Source: Rhodoferax sp. (GTDB lineage Bacteria > Pseudomonadota > Gammaproteobacteria > Burkholderiales > Burkholderiaceae_C). From it: 64,000 nucleotides of DNA. Below the pieces are notes generated by a model that was given only the letters and a program-made list of their open reading frames with translations, was not told the DNA's origin and did not search any database. The stretch lies in the NCBI GenBank assembly GCA_008015235.1, contig SSFF01000031.1, forward strand, positions 1-64,000, read 5' to 3'. A program made the position numbers and the translations under genes. Of this stretch, positions 17,160 through 25,992 are shown one piece after another. The stretch's first letter is position 1; every line of letters begins with the position of its first letter.

Positions 17160-18587
17160 TCACACCGCGCGCTCGAACACCGCAATGCTTTCCACGTGCG
17201 CCGTGTGCGGGAACATGTTCACCACCCCGGCCGACTTGCACACGTAACCCGCCTCGTTTACCAGCACCCCCGCATCGCGCGCCAGCGTGGCCGGGTTGCA
17301 GCTTACGTAGACGATGCGCGTGGGCGGTGCCCAGTCGGAATTGCTGCCGTTCTGGATTTGTGCCGCCAGTGCCTGCACCAGCGCAAAAGCGCCTTCGCGC
17401 GGCGGGTCCACCAGCCACTTGTCGGCCCGTCCGTCCTGCACCAGCACTTCCGGGGTCATCTCGAACAGGTTGCGCGCTACAAATTTGGTAGCTGCCAGCA
17501 CTTGTCCCGCGCCGGCGAGGGTCTGATTGTGCTGGTAGTTCTGGCGTGAGCGCGCCACCAGCGCCTCGGCCCCTTCCACGCCCAGCACCTCGCGGGCCTG
17601 CGTAGCCAGCGGCAAGGTGAAGTTGCCCAGGCCACAGAACCAGTCGATCACGCGCTCGTTCTTTTGCACCTGCAGCAGGCCCAGGGCACGCTGCACCAGC
17701 ACGCGGTTGATGTGCGGGTTCACCTGGGTGAAGTCGGTGGGCTTGAACGGCATCTCGATGCCGAACTGCGGCAGGCTGTAGGCCAGCTGTTCACCGCCCT
17801 CGTCGAGCAAGGCCACACTGTCCGGGCCCTTGGGCTGCAACCACCACTGCACGCCAGGGTGGGCCGCGGCAAAGTCGCGCAGGCGCTGCAGGTCGGCCAG
17901 GCTCAAAGGCTGCATGTGGCGCAGCACCAGGGCCATCACGTCCCGGCCAGTCCCCTCGCAATCGCCCACGGCCAGCTCGATCTGCGGAATGTCTTCGACC
18001 GCGTCCATGGAATGGATCAGGGCACGCAACGGCATGAGCAGTGCGCTGACACCGGGGTGCAGCACCTGGCAGCTTTTCATGTCGGCCACGTACTGGCTCT
18101 TGCGCTCATGAAAACCGATCAGCACCTCACCCTTCTTGCGCACGAAGCGTACCGACAGGCGGCCGCGGTAGCGGTAGCCCCAGGCCGGGCCCTCGATGGG
18201 GCGCTGGATGTTTTCGGGCTTGACCTTGCCGATGTGCTGCAGGTTGTCTTCCAGCACACGTTGCTTCACCGCCACCTGGGCGGCCGGGTGCATGTGCTGC
18301 ATCTTGCAGCCGCCGCAGGACTGGGGCGACAGGCCGAAATGCGGGCAGGCCGGGCGCACGCGCTGGGACGATTCGCGGTAGATCTGGTTTAGCGTGCCCT
18401 TCTCGAAACTGGTCTTGGAGCGGAAGATGGTGGCGCTGACCGCCTCGAACGGCAGCGCGCCGTCAATGAACACCACCTTGCCGTCAGCGCGGTGGGCCAC
18501 GCCCTGGGCTTCCAAGTCCAGCGCCTTCACCAGCAAGGCGTCGGGCGGCAGGTTGCTGTCTTGTTGTTTGTCGATTGCTTCTGTCAT
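17160..18587 (-). CDS. rlmD: 23S rRNA (uracil(1939)-C(5))-methyltransferase RlmD
   Basis: 475 residues from ATG 18585-18587. A TRAM-like N-terminal domain is followed by the Fe-S cluster cysteines [18 protein letters not shown] methyltransferase domain follows, with [21 protein letters not shown] and the catalytic [11 protein letters not shown]. It methylates U1939 of 23S rRNA. Residues about 353-371 are encoded by a dispersed repeat, just after the SAM-binding [19 protein letters not shown], yet the frame stays open. Confidence 0.93.
   Translation of the reverse strand: MTEAIDKQQDSNLPPDALLVKALDLEAQGVAHRADGKVVFIDGALPFEAVSATIFRSKTSFEKGTLNQIYRESSQRVRPACPHFGLSPQSCGGCKMQHMHPAAQVAVKQRVLEDNLQHIGKVKPENIQRPIEGPAWGYRYRGRLSVRFVRKKGEVLIGFHERKSQYVADMKSCQVLHPGVSALLMPLRALIHSMDAVEDIPQIELAVGDCEGTGRDVMALVLRHMQPLSLADLQRLRDFAAAHPGVQWWLQPKGPDSVALLDEGGEQLAYSLPQFGIEMPFKPTDFTQVNPHINRVLVQRALGLLQVQKNERVIDWFCGLGNFTLPLATQAREVLGVEGAEALVARSRQNYQHNQTLAGAGQVLAATKFVARNLFEMTPEVLVQDGRADKWLVDPPREGAFALVQALAAQIQNGSNSDWAPPTRIVYVSCNPATLARDAGVLVNEAGYVCKSAGVVNMFPHTAHVESIAVFERAV
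17476..17530 (+). repeat. dispersed ~55-bp element, copy 2, inside rlmD
   Basis: GCTACAAATTTGGTAGC, then TGCCAGCACTTG, then CGCGCCGGCGAGGGTC. Lies antisense to rlmD and encodes residues near [15 protein letters not shown], without disrupting the frame. Confidence 0.75.
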
Positions 18588-18613
18588 GCCCCGATTGTCC
18601 CAGACGCAGGTTT

Positions 18614-18806
18614 GGTTTTTTTTGTGGAGGGACCCATGGGGCATTGGTTTGGTTCGGAGGAATTGCTTGACTTTCTTTTTTCCTCACGCCACCCCCATAC
18701 CCCCCCGCCCCTTTCCACCCTCGCCAGGGCGGAAAGGGGAGCCCAACAGCCACATTTGGCCGCGTGTGCAAACGAAGGGGGTGCACGCGCCCAGTGGCGT
18801 TGGGGC
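18614..18806 (+). repeat. large inverted repeat, left arm
   Basis: Pairs with the right arm as a reverse complement. The best part, 18708-18760, differs from 18958-19010 at only two of 53 positions. The flanks are clearly related but diverged with small indels (both carry GGTTTTTT, CATGGGGCA and GGTTCGGAG). The core itself contains the small hairpin CCCCTTTCC/GGAAAGGGG. Confidence 0.85.
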
Positions 18807-18829
18807 AAGGTGGGATCTGTTTTTTAGGC

Positions 18830-18884
18830 AAATTTGGCCTGCAGCCCGCACACATATTGTGCAAAACGCTACTAAATACGTAGC
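18830..18884 (-). repeat. dispersed ~55-bp element, copy 5 (inside inverted-repeat spacer)
   Basis: Minus strand: GCTACGTATTTAGTAGC, then GTTTTGCACAATATGTG, then TGCGGGCTGCAGGCC and AAATTT. One of the most complete intergenic copies, located between the two arms of the larger repeat. Confidence 0.85.
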
Positions 18885-18910
18885 GAATGTAGGTCATTCA
18901 CGTCTGCACA

Positions 18911-19098
18911 GCCCCCACGTACCCGCTGCCCGTGCACTTCTTTTGTTTACCGTGACAGCCAAATGTGGCTGTTCGGCTCCCCTTTCCGCCCTGGCAAGGG
19001 TGGAAAGGGGCTGGGGGATAGGGGGTGGAAATGAGGAAGCCGCCTGCAAGGCATTTTCTCCGAACCCAAGCACTGCCCCATGGCTCCCCCAAAAAACC
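18911..19098 (-). repeat. large inverted repeat, right arm
   Basis: Reverse-complement partner of the left arm. It ends in AAAAAACC at 19091-19098, matching the GGTTTTTT that opens the left arm. The core 18958-19010 carries the same internal CCCCTTTCC/GGAAAGGGG hairpin. Confidence 0.85.
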
Positions 19099-19150
19099 AA
19101 TTCATTACACAAATTTTGCATTTAAAAAATATTTATGTAATATTCAAACC

Positions 19151-20023
19151 ATGCTCGACCACCCGCTCTACCGCCGCGACCCGATCGCACCGCAATCGCT
19201 GGTGCTAGAACTGCTGCTGGCCGAAGGCGACGGTGCCGTGCCGGTGGCGCACCTGCTGGCGGCGGCAGCACTGTTCGGCATCAGTGAAAACCACGTCCGC
19301 GTCACCTTGGCGCGGCTGACCGCCACCGACATGGTGTGCTCGCCCCGGCGTGGCCTGTACCAGCTCGGCAACGCCAGCAAGAACCTGGCTGCCGACGTGG
19401 CCCAGTGGCGCCAGGCGCGCCAGCGCCTGCGGCCATGGAGTGGCGACTTTGTGGTGGTCTACAGCCCCCAGCCGCTGCCCGCCGACAAGACCGCCCAGCG
19501 CCAGCACGCACGTGCCCTGCACCTGCTGGGCTTTGCCCCCTGGGGGGTCGGAGGAAGTGGGGGCCTGCACCTGCGCCCCGACAACCTGGAGCCCAGCCTG
19601 TCGGCCCTGCGCCAGCGCTTGCTGGCCGTGGGCTTGCACCCCGATGCCAGCGTGTTCTGCAGCCGCGAATTCAGCACGGCCGACCAGCAATCGCTGGCCC
19701 AGCTCTGGGACGGTGACGCGCTCAACCGCGGCTACCAGGCTTCGGAAGTCCAGCTGGCGCAGTGGCTGGAGCACACGCCCACGCTGGAACTGGGCCAGGC
19801 CGCCCGCGAAAGTCTGGTGCTGGGCGGTGCGGCCATCCGCCAGCTCATTTTTGACCCACTGCTGCCCGCGCCCCTGGTGGACGAAGCCGCACGCAACCGC
19901 TTCATGGACGCCGCCATCGCTTTCGATACCCGTGGCCGCGCCATCTGGCAGGACTTTTTCGCCGCAGTGGCCCGCAGTGGCCGCGCCCCTTCATCCACAC
20001 CCGCCCTGGAGACGACACCATGA
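19151..20023 (+). CDS. PaaX-like transcriptional regulator
   Basis: 290 residues from ATG 19151. The N-terminal winged helix (APQSLVLELLLAEGDGAVPV, then GISENHVRVTLARLTATDMV) and the downstream layout with C-terminal AAIAFDTRGRAIWQDFF resemble PaaX, the phenylacetyl-CoA-responsive repressor. It overlaps the acyl-CoA dehydrogenase gene by 4 bp (ATGA), so it probably regulates its own two-gene operon in response to an acyl-CoA. Confidence 0.8.
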   Translation: MLDHPLYRRDPIAPQSLVLELLLAEGDGAVPVAHLLAAAALFGISENHVRVTLARLTATDMVCSPRRGLYQLGNASKNLAADVAQWRQARQRLRPWSGDFVVVYSPQPLPADKTAQRQHARALHLLGFAPWGVGGSGGLHLRPDNLEPSLSALRQRLLAVGLHPDASVFCSREFSTADQQSLAQLWDGDALNRGYQASEVQLAQWLEHTPTLELGQAARESLVLGGAAIRQLIFDPLLPAPLVDEAARNRFMDAAIAFDTRGRAIWQDFFAAVARSGRAPSSTPALETTP

Positions 20024-21720
20024 ACGCACTCACCGACCACAAGTTCGCCGACCAAGCCCTGCACAGCCGCTACCTGGCCCAGACCCACGAAGTCGTCAAC
20101 GTCAGCACCGAGCTGTGCGACTACAACATGTACCAGCAAGACCAGGCCCTGCAGGAAGCCGTGGTGCGCGAAGGCGCGGCCTGGGCGCAGGACGAGCTGG
20201 TGCGCTTTGGCGCCCTTACTGGGTCGGCCGCCTACCTTGAACAGGGCACCCTGGCCAACAAGCACCTGCCCGAATTCGACACCCACGACCGCTTTGGCAA
20301 CCGCGTCGACCTGGTGAAGTTCCACCCGGCTTACCACCAGTGCATGCAAACCGCCATCGAGCATGGCCTGCACTCCTCACCCTGGACCGCGCCGCGCGCT
20401 GGCGCCCACGTGGCCCGCGCCGCCCACACCTACCTGCACACCCAGGTCGAGGCCGGCCACGGCTGCCCCATCACCATGACTTTTGCCGCCGTCCCCACCC
20501 TGCGCCTGCAACCCGACCTGGCCGCGGTGTGGGAGCCCAAGATTACCGCCCGCGTCTACGACCCGCGCAACGTGCCCGTCGAGCAGAAACTGGGCGTGAC
20601 CATCGGCATGGCCATGACCGAAAAGCAAGGCGGCTCCGATGTGCAGGCCAACACCACGCGTGCTTACCCCGTGGGCCAGGGCGGCCCCGGCCAGCTGTAC
20701 GAACTGGTGGGCCACAAGTTCTTTGTATCGGCCCCCATGTGCGATGCCTTCCTGGTGCTGGCCCACACCGACAAGGGCCTGTCGTGCTTTTTGCTGCCGC
20801 GCTGGCGCCCGGACGGCAGCAAGAACCCCATGCAGGTGCTGCGTCTCAAGAAGAAAATGGGCAATGCGTCGAACGCTTCCAGCGAGACCGAGCTGCGCGG
20901 CGCCCTGGCCTGGATGGTGGGCGAGGAAGGCCGCGGCGTGCGCAACATCATCGAAATGGTGGCCATGACGCGCTTTGACTGCATGGTGGGGTCGAGTGCC
21001 GGCATGCGCATGGCGGTGTCGCAGGCCCTGCACCACTGCTCAATCCGTAGTGCCTTCGGTGCCAAACTGAACCAGCAGCCACTGATGCAGAACGTGCTGG
21101 CCGACCTGGCGCTGGAAAGCGAAGCCGCGCTCACGCTCACCATGCGCGTGGCCCGTGCCCTGGACCAGCGCGACAAGAGCGAACACGAAGACCTGCTGGT
21201 GCGCCTGGTGACGGCCGTGGGCAAGTACTGGATCTGCAAGCGCACTCCGCAGCACGCCTATGAGAGCATGGAATGCATCGGAGGCAGCGGCGTCATGGAA
21301 GACAGCATGTTCCCGCGCCTGTACCGCGAAGCCCCGGTGAACGCCATCTGGGAAGGCAGCGGCAATATCCAGTGCCTGGACGTGCTGCGCGCCATGGGCA
21401 AGACCCCCGCCGTGGTCGAAGCCTACTTTGCCGAACTGGCGACCAGCCGCGGCGCCAACGCCACGCTGGACGCGCAGGTGGCCGCGCTGCAGCGCGAGTT
21501 AGCCGACATGGCCGACATGCAGTACCGCGCCCGCCACGTGGTGGAAAAGATGGCTGTCACGCTGCAGGCCTCCCTGCTGGTGCGCCACGCCCCGGGTTTT
21601 GTGGCCGACGCTTTTGTGGCCGCGCGCCTGGGCGCCCAGGCAGACACCCAGTACGGCACCCTGCCGCGCGGGGTCGACGTGGCCGGCATCATTGCCCGGG
21701 CCACGCCACGCATGGACTGA
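20020..21720 (+). CDS. AidB-like acyl-CoA dehydrogenase
   Basis: 566 residues, longer than typical acyl-CoA dehydrogenases (about 380-400) and matching the AidB/isovaleryl-CoA dehydrogenase-like branch. Signatures are MTEKQGGSDVQANTTRA for the FAD region and RLYREAPVNAIWEGSGNIQC in the C-terminal domain. AidB members are FAD proteins that bind DNA and respond to alkylation in E. coli. Here the coupling with a PaaX-like regulator points rather to acyl-CoA catabolism. Confidence 0.87.
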   Translation: MNALTDHKFADQALHSRYLAQTHEVVNVSTELCDYNMYQQDQALQEAVVREGAAWAQDELVRFGALTGSAAYLEQGTLANKHLPEFDTHDRFGNRVDLVKFHPAYHQCMQTAIEHGLHSSPWTAPRAGAHVARAAHTYLHTQVEAGHGCPITMTFAAVPTLRLQPDLAAVWEPKITARVYDPRNVPVEQKLGVTIGMAMTEKQGGSDVQANTTRAYPVGQGGPGQLYELVGHKFFVSAPMCDAFLVLAHTDKGLSCFLLPRWRPDGSKNPMQVLRLKKKMGNASNASSETELRGALAWMVGEEGRGVRNIIEMVAMTRFDCMVGSSAGMRMAVSQALHHCSIRSAFGAKLNQQPLMQNVLADLALESEAALTLTMRVARALDQRDKSEHEDLLVRLVTAVGKYWICKRTPQHAYESMECIGGSGVMEDSMFPRLYREAPVNAIWEGSGNIQCLDVLRAMGKTPAVVEAYFAELATSRGANATLDAQVAALQRELADMADMQYRARHVVEKMAVTLQASLLVRHAPGFVADAFVAARLGAQADTQYGTLPRGVDVAGIIARATPRMD

Positions 21721-22056
21721 GGGACGGATTGGAAACTTGAAGACACGCGAAGTCGCTATGTAATTCATAGCTGCCTGCGCAATTTCCATGCGGGCCAAAG
21801 CCAGTTTATGGCATAGAAGTTTCTCAGTACGGCAGCGCAAGCCCCGCCGAGGAATTTCCATGCCACCACTGCCCTCCGCCATTCCTGAGAACACTGCCGT
21901 GCGCACCTTCCTGTGGCGGGCACTGCACCTGGAAATCGACGCGCCGCCCCGTATGTTTGAGTACAAAATCGGTTGCCCAAAATCACCCGATTGGGGGATG
22001 TCCATGCTGCTCGCACAAAGCCAAAATACAGCGACCAATCCAGCAAGGGAAATTCT
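21721..22056. other. 336-bp gap holding a dispersed repeat
   Basis: No credible gene. Apart from the dispersed element at about 21754-21810, I see only an unremarkable stretch and the ribosome site AAGGGA for the next gene. Confidence 0.6.
21754..21810 (+). repeat. dispersed ~55-bp element, copy 6 (intergenic)
   Basis: GCTATGTAATTCATAGC, then TGCCTGCGCAATTTCCATG, then CGGGCCAAAGCC and AGTTTATG. It lies 33 bp after the AidB-like gene and is among the best copies, with the GCTATG/CATAGC arms perfectly paired. Confidence 0.88.
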
Positions 22057-22407
22057 GTGTTTTCAACCCTCACCATTCAACGACTGAGCACCAGCACCAT
22101 TTACAAGCTGTGGTTCATCGGCTTGGGCGCTTCCTTGGTCCCTTTGGGCGTTCTGTTTGGCCTATTGGCATTGCTTGGCTTCAAAACGGTGCTGTGGAAT
22201 GGCCAGCACCAGTTCGGCATGGCTGGCCTTGTTGCCGGCCCGGTCATGGGTGCTATTCTTGCAGTGCTTTTCACTGCTTTTCTCGGATCAGCCTCCGCCA
22301 TCGGCCTGTGGCTGTACGCAAAGGTGCGCCCCCTGAATATTCAGGTACAGAATGCGACCGAATCAATTGCACATCCGAGTCAATTTGAACCGGTAGGCGA
22401 GCATTAG
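22057..22407 (+). CDS. small hypothetical membrane protein
   Basis: 116 residues from a GTG at 22057 with AAGGGA seven bases upstream; earlier in-frame starts lack a ribosome site. Two hydrophobic stretches are visible (FIGLGASLVPLGVLFGLLAL and GPVMGAILAVLFTAFLG), separated by a short polar loop. No known domain is recognised. Its neighbours give no functional clue. Confidence 0.6.
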   Translation: MFSTLTIQRLSTSTIYKLWFIGLGASLVPLGVLFGLLALLGFKTVLWNGQHQFGMAGLVAGPVMGAILAVLFTAFLGSASAIGLWLYAKVRPLNIQVQNATESIAHPSQFEPVGEH

Positions 22408-22540
22408 CGGCTTGGTGCCGACCTTGGGATCCATGTTCAGCCTACGGGAAACGGCAGCTTCGCAGCGGAAGCAGTCGTCAAACCGCATGTTTCAATTGTT
22501 TGCAAATGAACTCCACAAGTAAATATTTTTTTGAAATGTG

Positions 22541-22954
22541 ATGTCTGCCCCTGAATCACCAAAACCTTCGTTCAGAGTCTGTGCGGTCATTTTCTGGCTG
22601 CTCATCTTTGGACTTGCCATATTCGCCCACGGTTGGTTGGGGTGGACTGAAGGAAGTGTTTTCATTAAGCCTAAGAATGCATTGCCGTTCACAGCGACGC
22701 CCAATGCAAATGCGACTTCGTTCTATGTCTATACCCTTGGATTCATGGCTGTTGGCTTATTAGCAGTCATGGGTGGCCTTGTTCTAGTTTGGGCCCTCCT
22801 CTTCGGTTCGGAATCCCGGAAATCCACGGTCATGGCAATGCTTGCGCAACCAGTCGAAGGACGCCGAATCCCTGTGATTTCTTCGTGGTTTTTTTGGGTT
22901 GTTATCGCATTTACTGTCTCGATATTGTTTTATTTGAGCATCCAGATTTCCTGA
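22541..22954 (+). CDS. small hypothetical membrane protein
   Basis: 137 residues with three predicted membrane helices (about 13-33, 63-87 and 113-135) and a Thr/Asn-rich extracytoplasmic loop after the first. Base composition is visibly more AT-rich than the surrounding genes, which suggests transfer or relaxed selection. No family is recognised. A GTG one codon earlier (22538) is an alternative start. Confidence 0.55.
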   Translation: MSAPESPKPSFRVCAVIFWLLIFGLAIFAHGWLGWTEGSVFIKPKNALPFTATPNANATSFYVYTLGFMAVGLLAVMGGLVLVWALLFGSESRKSTVMAMLAQPVEGRRIPVISSWFFWVVIAFTVSILFYLSIQIS

Positions 22955-23070
22955 TTCGAGGTACAGCGATCCCCTTTGCCAATAAAGCGTTTGGCAAGTG
23001 CATGCTTATTATTTGTGATCGACATATAAGCAAATGATTGACTGCTTCCAGCCCTAAGCAACCACCACTT

Positions 23071-23117
23071 GCTACAAAATAAATAGCTTTTTACGCAATG
23101 CCCTCAATGGCTATCGG
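23071..23117 (+). repeat. dispersed ~55-bp element, copy 7 (diverged, intergenic)
   Basis: GCTACAAAATAAATAGC is an excellent 5' arm, followed by TTTTTACGCAATG. The 3' half is degenerate. It lies about 55 bp past the rpoS stop codon. Confidence 0.6.
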
Positions 23118-23170
23118 CGTATTCGCAGTTAGCTGGTTACCACCAGAGCCCCAAACAAGCCCCACACCCT

Positions 23171-24154
23171 TCAGAGCACGTTGTCGCTCTTGACCCCGCT
23201 GCGCCCGATGCGACGGCGCAGTTTCACCAGGGCCTCGTTCTGCAATTGGCGAACACGCTCCTTGGTCAGGCCCAGGCGCTGGCTCAGGGTTTCCAGGGTT
23301 TCGGGTTCCTGGTTGAACAGGCCGAAGCGGGCGGCAATGATTTCGCGTTCGCGGGCGTTGAGCAGGTCGATCCACTGGTGCAGCAGGGCCTGGACCTCAT
23401 GCGCCCATGTGGCGTCTTCGGGCTCGGGGGTGGTCTCGTCGACCAGGCTGTCCAGCAGGACCGGATCGCCCTCTTCGTTGCCAACGGCGACGTCGAGTGA
23501 ACGCGGCAGCTCGTTCAGGGTGCGCAGGTCTTCAATCTCGGACAGGTCCTTGCCCACCAGCGCGGCAATGTCTTCGGCGCGCACGCCGTGGGGGCGCTGC
23601 GCCATTAGTACGGCGTCAGACTCCAGCAGGCGCTGGGCGCGGCGCACGTGCATCAGTTCGCGCACCACGTTCACCGGCAGGCGCACGGTGCGGCCCTGGG
23701 TGCTCAGGGCACGGTCCACGGCCTGGCGTATCCACCAGGTGGCGTAGGTCGAAAAGCGGAAGCCACGCTCAGGTTCGAACTTCTCGATCGCGGTCATCAG
23801 ACCAAGGTTACCCTCTTCTATCAGGTCTTCCAGCGGCACGCCGCGCCCAGCATAGCCCTTGGCAATGCTGATGACCAGGCGCAGGTTGTGTTCGATCATG
23901 CTCTGGCGCGCGGCCTCGTCACCGGCGCGGGCACGGGTGGCGGCGTCGAGTTCTTCCTGGGGGGTAAAGAGTGCGGTCTTGCGCACCCCGCGCAGATAGG
24001 CGTTGAGAGAATCGGGGATGTCGCGCCCCGTTTCCGCTATCAATGCAGGAGCTGCTTGCGCAGTATTTTCGCGGGCCAGGGGCTCATTTGATACCAGATC
24101 CGCAGCCACATCCAACGCACTGTGCGTGGATGGGGCGGCCGGGATTTCACGCAT
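23171..24154 (-). CDS. rpoS: RNA polymerase sigma factor RpoS
   Basis: 327 residues, close to E. coli RpoS (330). Region 1.2 opens with [21 protein letters not shown]. Region 2 has [37 protein letters not shown] and [18 protein letters not shown]. The region 4 HTH is [20 protein letters not shown]. It directs stationary-phase and general stress transcription. It lies 21 bp after nlpD, the conserved arrangement in which nlpD can carry an rpoS promoter. Residues about 22-40 are repeat-derived. Confidence 0.96.
   Translation of the reverse strand: MREIPAAPSTHSALDVAADLVSNEPLARENTAQAAPALIAETGRDIPDSLNAYLRGVRKTALFTPQEELDAATRARAGDEAARQSMIEHNLRLVISIAKGYAGRGVPLEDLIEEGNLGLMTAIEKFEPERGFRFSTYATWWIRQAVDRALSTQGRTVRLPVNVVRELMHVRRAQRLLESDAVLMAQRPHGVRAEDIAALVGKDLSEIEDLRTLNELPRSLDVAVGNEEGDPVLLDSLVDETTPEPEDATWAHEVQALLHQWIDLLNAREREIIAARFGLFNQEPETLETLSQRLGLTKERVRQLQNEALVKLRRRIGRSGVKSDNVL
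24036..24089 (+). repeat. dispersed ~55-bp element, copy 8, inside rpoS
   Basis: GCTATCAATGCAGGAGC, then TGCTTGCGCAGTATTTTCG, then CGGGCCAGGGGC. Antisense to rpoS, it encodes a segment near [19 protein letters not shown]-terminal to region 1.2 where insertions are tolerated. Confidence 0.78.
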
Positions 24155-24175
24155 GCATGTCCCCGTGGGCCTGGC

Positions 24176-25102
24176 TCAGTGGGCCGGCAGGTACTTGGTG
24201 GGGTCCACCGGCTTGCCCTGCTTGCGCACTTCAAAGTGCAGCTTCACACGGTCGGCGTCGGAGTTGCCCATCTCGGCAATCTTCTGGCCCTTCTTGACGG
24301 TCTGGTCTTCTTTCACCAACAACGCCTTGTTGTGGGCGTAGGCCGTCAGGAAAGTGTTGTTGTGCTTGAGGATGATGAGGTTGCCGTAGCCACGCAGACT
24401 GGAACCGGCATAGACCACCTTGCCGTCGGCTGCAGCCGCGACCGGGTCTCCTTCCTTGCCACCAATGTCGATGCCCTTGTTCTTGGCGTCGTCAAAGCTG
24501 CCCACCACCGAACCACTGGCAGGCCAGATGAAGCTCACATCGTCGTCATTGGCCGGTGCTGAGGCTGCCACAGGCGCTGGCGGTGGCGCTGACGCAGGGG
24601 CCGAGGCCGCCTTGGCCGGCGCTGCGGCCACAACCGGTGCCGAAGCTGGCTTGGCCGCAGTGGCTGCGGTTTGGGCTGGCAAGGGCGACGCCGCCACTAC
24701 CGGAGCTGGAGCGGCCTTGCCAACTATCACGGCGGGAGCCGGCTCCACCGGCGCCACCACGCGGATGACTTGGCCGACCTCGATCTTGTTGGGGTTGTCC
24801 AGGCTGTTCCAGCGCGCAATGTCCTTGTAGCTTTGGCCGGTTTCCAGGCCGATGCGCAGGAGGGTGTCACCGGGTTTGACGGTGTAGTAGCCAGGCTTGC
24901 CAGCGTTTTCAAACCCGGGCGGCTGCTTCACGGCCTGCGTGCGCGGGTCGGTCTGGGCCGGGGCATTGCCCACAAAACCGCGGTCTTCCACCGGTGCCTT
25001 GCTGTGGGGCTTGGAGCCACAGGCCGTCAGTACACCGACTGCCACGATCGAAATTGCCAACCCTTGAATTGCTGCGCGCACGCTGCTTCCTTTCACGTTC
25101 AT
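24176..25102 (-). CDS. nlpD: NlpD-type lipoprotein, LysM plus degenerate LytM (M23) domain
   Basis: 308 residues. Lipobox VGVLTAC ends the signal peptide. A LysM domain (YYTVKPGDTLLRIGLETGQS) binds peptidoglycan, followed by an Ala/Pro-rich linker (about 115-195) and a C-terminal M23 domain. The zinc motifs are degraded: GIDIGG replaces HxxxD, and KLHFEVR replaces the HLHFE form, so it is probably non-catalytic. E. coli NlpD is likewise inactive and activates amidase AmiC at the septum. It overlaps pcm by 4 bp. Confidence 0.92.
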   Translation of the reverse strand: MNVKGSSVRAAIQGLAISIVAVGVLTACGSKPHSKAPVEDRGFVGNAPAQTDPRTQAVKQPPGFENAGKPGYYTVKPGDTLLRIGLETGQSYKDIARWNSLDNPNKIEVGQVIRVVAPVEPAPAVIVGKAAPAPVVAASPLPAQTAATAAKPASAPVVAAAPAKAASAPASAPPPAPVAASAPANDDDVSFIWPASGSVVGSFDDAKNKGIDIGGKEGDPVAAAADGKVVYAGSSLRGYGNLIILKHNNTFLTAYAHNKALLVKEDQTVKKGQKIAEMGNSDADRVKLHFEVRKQGKPVDPTKYLPAH

Positions 25103-25992
25103 GCTGTTCCCGATTTTAGGGGTACGAAGTGCACGGCCTCCAGCAGGGTCTGGCGAATGCCCTGCGCCGTCTTATCCACCACCAAAAGGGCCTGCGAGCC
25201 CGGGCGGGTGCCGTCGCGACCATTGGCCAGTACCGGGGCCACCAAACGACCGCCCACGGCCAGCTGGTCGATCCAGTCCTGGGGCACGGCTTCACCACCG
25301 GCAGCCGCCACGATGCCTGCGTAGGGCGCGCCCTTGGCATAGCCCACCATGCCGTCACCAAAAATGAGGTGCAGGTTGGGCACGCGCAGGGAGCGCAGGT
25401 TGTCACGTGCCTTGTCGTGCAGACCGCGCAGGCGTTCGATGCTGTAGACCTCGTCGGCCAGGAGCGCCAGCACGGCGGCCTGGTAGCCGCAGCCGGTGCC
25501 AATTTCCAGCACACGCCCTAGCTTGCCATTGCGGCCGTTGCGCAGGAGTTCGAGCATGCGCGCCACCACATTGGGCTTGGAAATGGTCTGGCCCAGGCCG
25601 ATAGGCAGGCTGGTGTCTTCATAGGCCTGGTTCACCAGCGCGCTGTCGACAAAGCGGTGGCGCTCCACCGTGCCCATGGCAGCGAGTACGGTTTTATCGG
25701 CAATGCCGCCCTGTGCCAGCTTGTGCACCATGCGCTGGCGCACCGGGGCCGAGTCCATGCCCAGGCCTTGGGGTGCGGCCGCCAAGGGCACCGGGGCTGT
25801 ACGTACGCCACCCACTGCGCCGACCGCAGCGCGGGCCACCGGGGTGACGGGCTGTGCAGGCATGCGCACCGGAACTACGGGCTTGGCTACCGGTGCGGTA
25901 GGTGCAATGGCCAGCTTGCCCACTGTGTTGGGCCGATTGCGGGCCAGCGTGGCGTCGAGTTGGGCAGGAAAGGTCGGGCGCGGCTTGGTCAT
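25099..25992 (-). CDS. pcm: protein-L-isoaspartate O-methyltransferase
   Basis: 297 residues. The catalytic domain starts near residue 85 ([22 protein letters not shown]). It has the SAM motif [15 protein letters not shown] and the post-motif [17 protein letters not shown] with [15 protein letters not shown]. It repairs isoaspartyl damage in aged proteins. The first 80 residues are an Ala/Pro/Val-rich extension absent from the 208-residue E. coli enzyme. It overlaps both surE and nlpD by 4 bp, forming the stress block surE-pcm-nlpD-rpoS. Confidence 0.94.
   Translation of the reverse strand: MTKPRPTFPAQLDATLARNRPNTVGKLAIAPTAPVAKPVVPVRMPAQPVTPVARAAVGAVGGVRTAPVPLAAAPQGLGMDSAPVRQRMVHKLAQGGIADKTVLAAMGTVERHRFVDSALVNQAYEDTSLPIGLGQTISKPNVVARMLELLRNGRNGKLGRVLEIGTGCGYQAAVLALLADEVYSIERLRGLHDKARDNLRSLRVPNLHLIFGDGMVGYAKGAPYAGIVAAAGGEAVPQDWIDQLAVGGRLVAPVLANGRDGTRPGSQALLVVDKTAQGIRQTLLEAVHFVPLKSGTA

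Larger units (their letters stand above)
18588..19150. other. 563-bp gap without a credible gene; repeat-built
   Basis: Between divergent rlmD and the PaaX-like gene. It consists of two long inverted repeat arms (about 18614-18806 and 18911-19098) with a 104-bp spacer carrying a dispersed element. Short open frames on both strands share the peptide APLSALARVERG only because they read the same repeat DNA. The last 50 bp before 19151 are AT-rich and likely carry the promoter of the PaaX-like gene. Confidence 0.8.

Noticed and set aside
18614-19098. Insertion sequence or CRISPR array
   Set aside because: No transposase frame, no target duplication visible, and only two inverted arms rather than regularly spaced direct repeats.
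18394-19125. Open frames on both strands sharing APLSALARVERG-type peptides
   Set aside because: Similarity arises because they read the two arms of one inverted repeat; no ribosome site or family supports translation.
22976-22997. TTGCCAA/TTGGCAA stem-loop after the second small membrane protein gene
   Set aside because: Only seven base pairs, AT-rich, and no U-run; too weak to call a terminator or recombination site.
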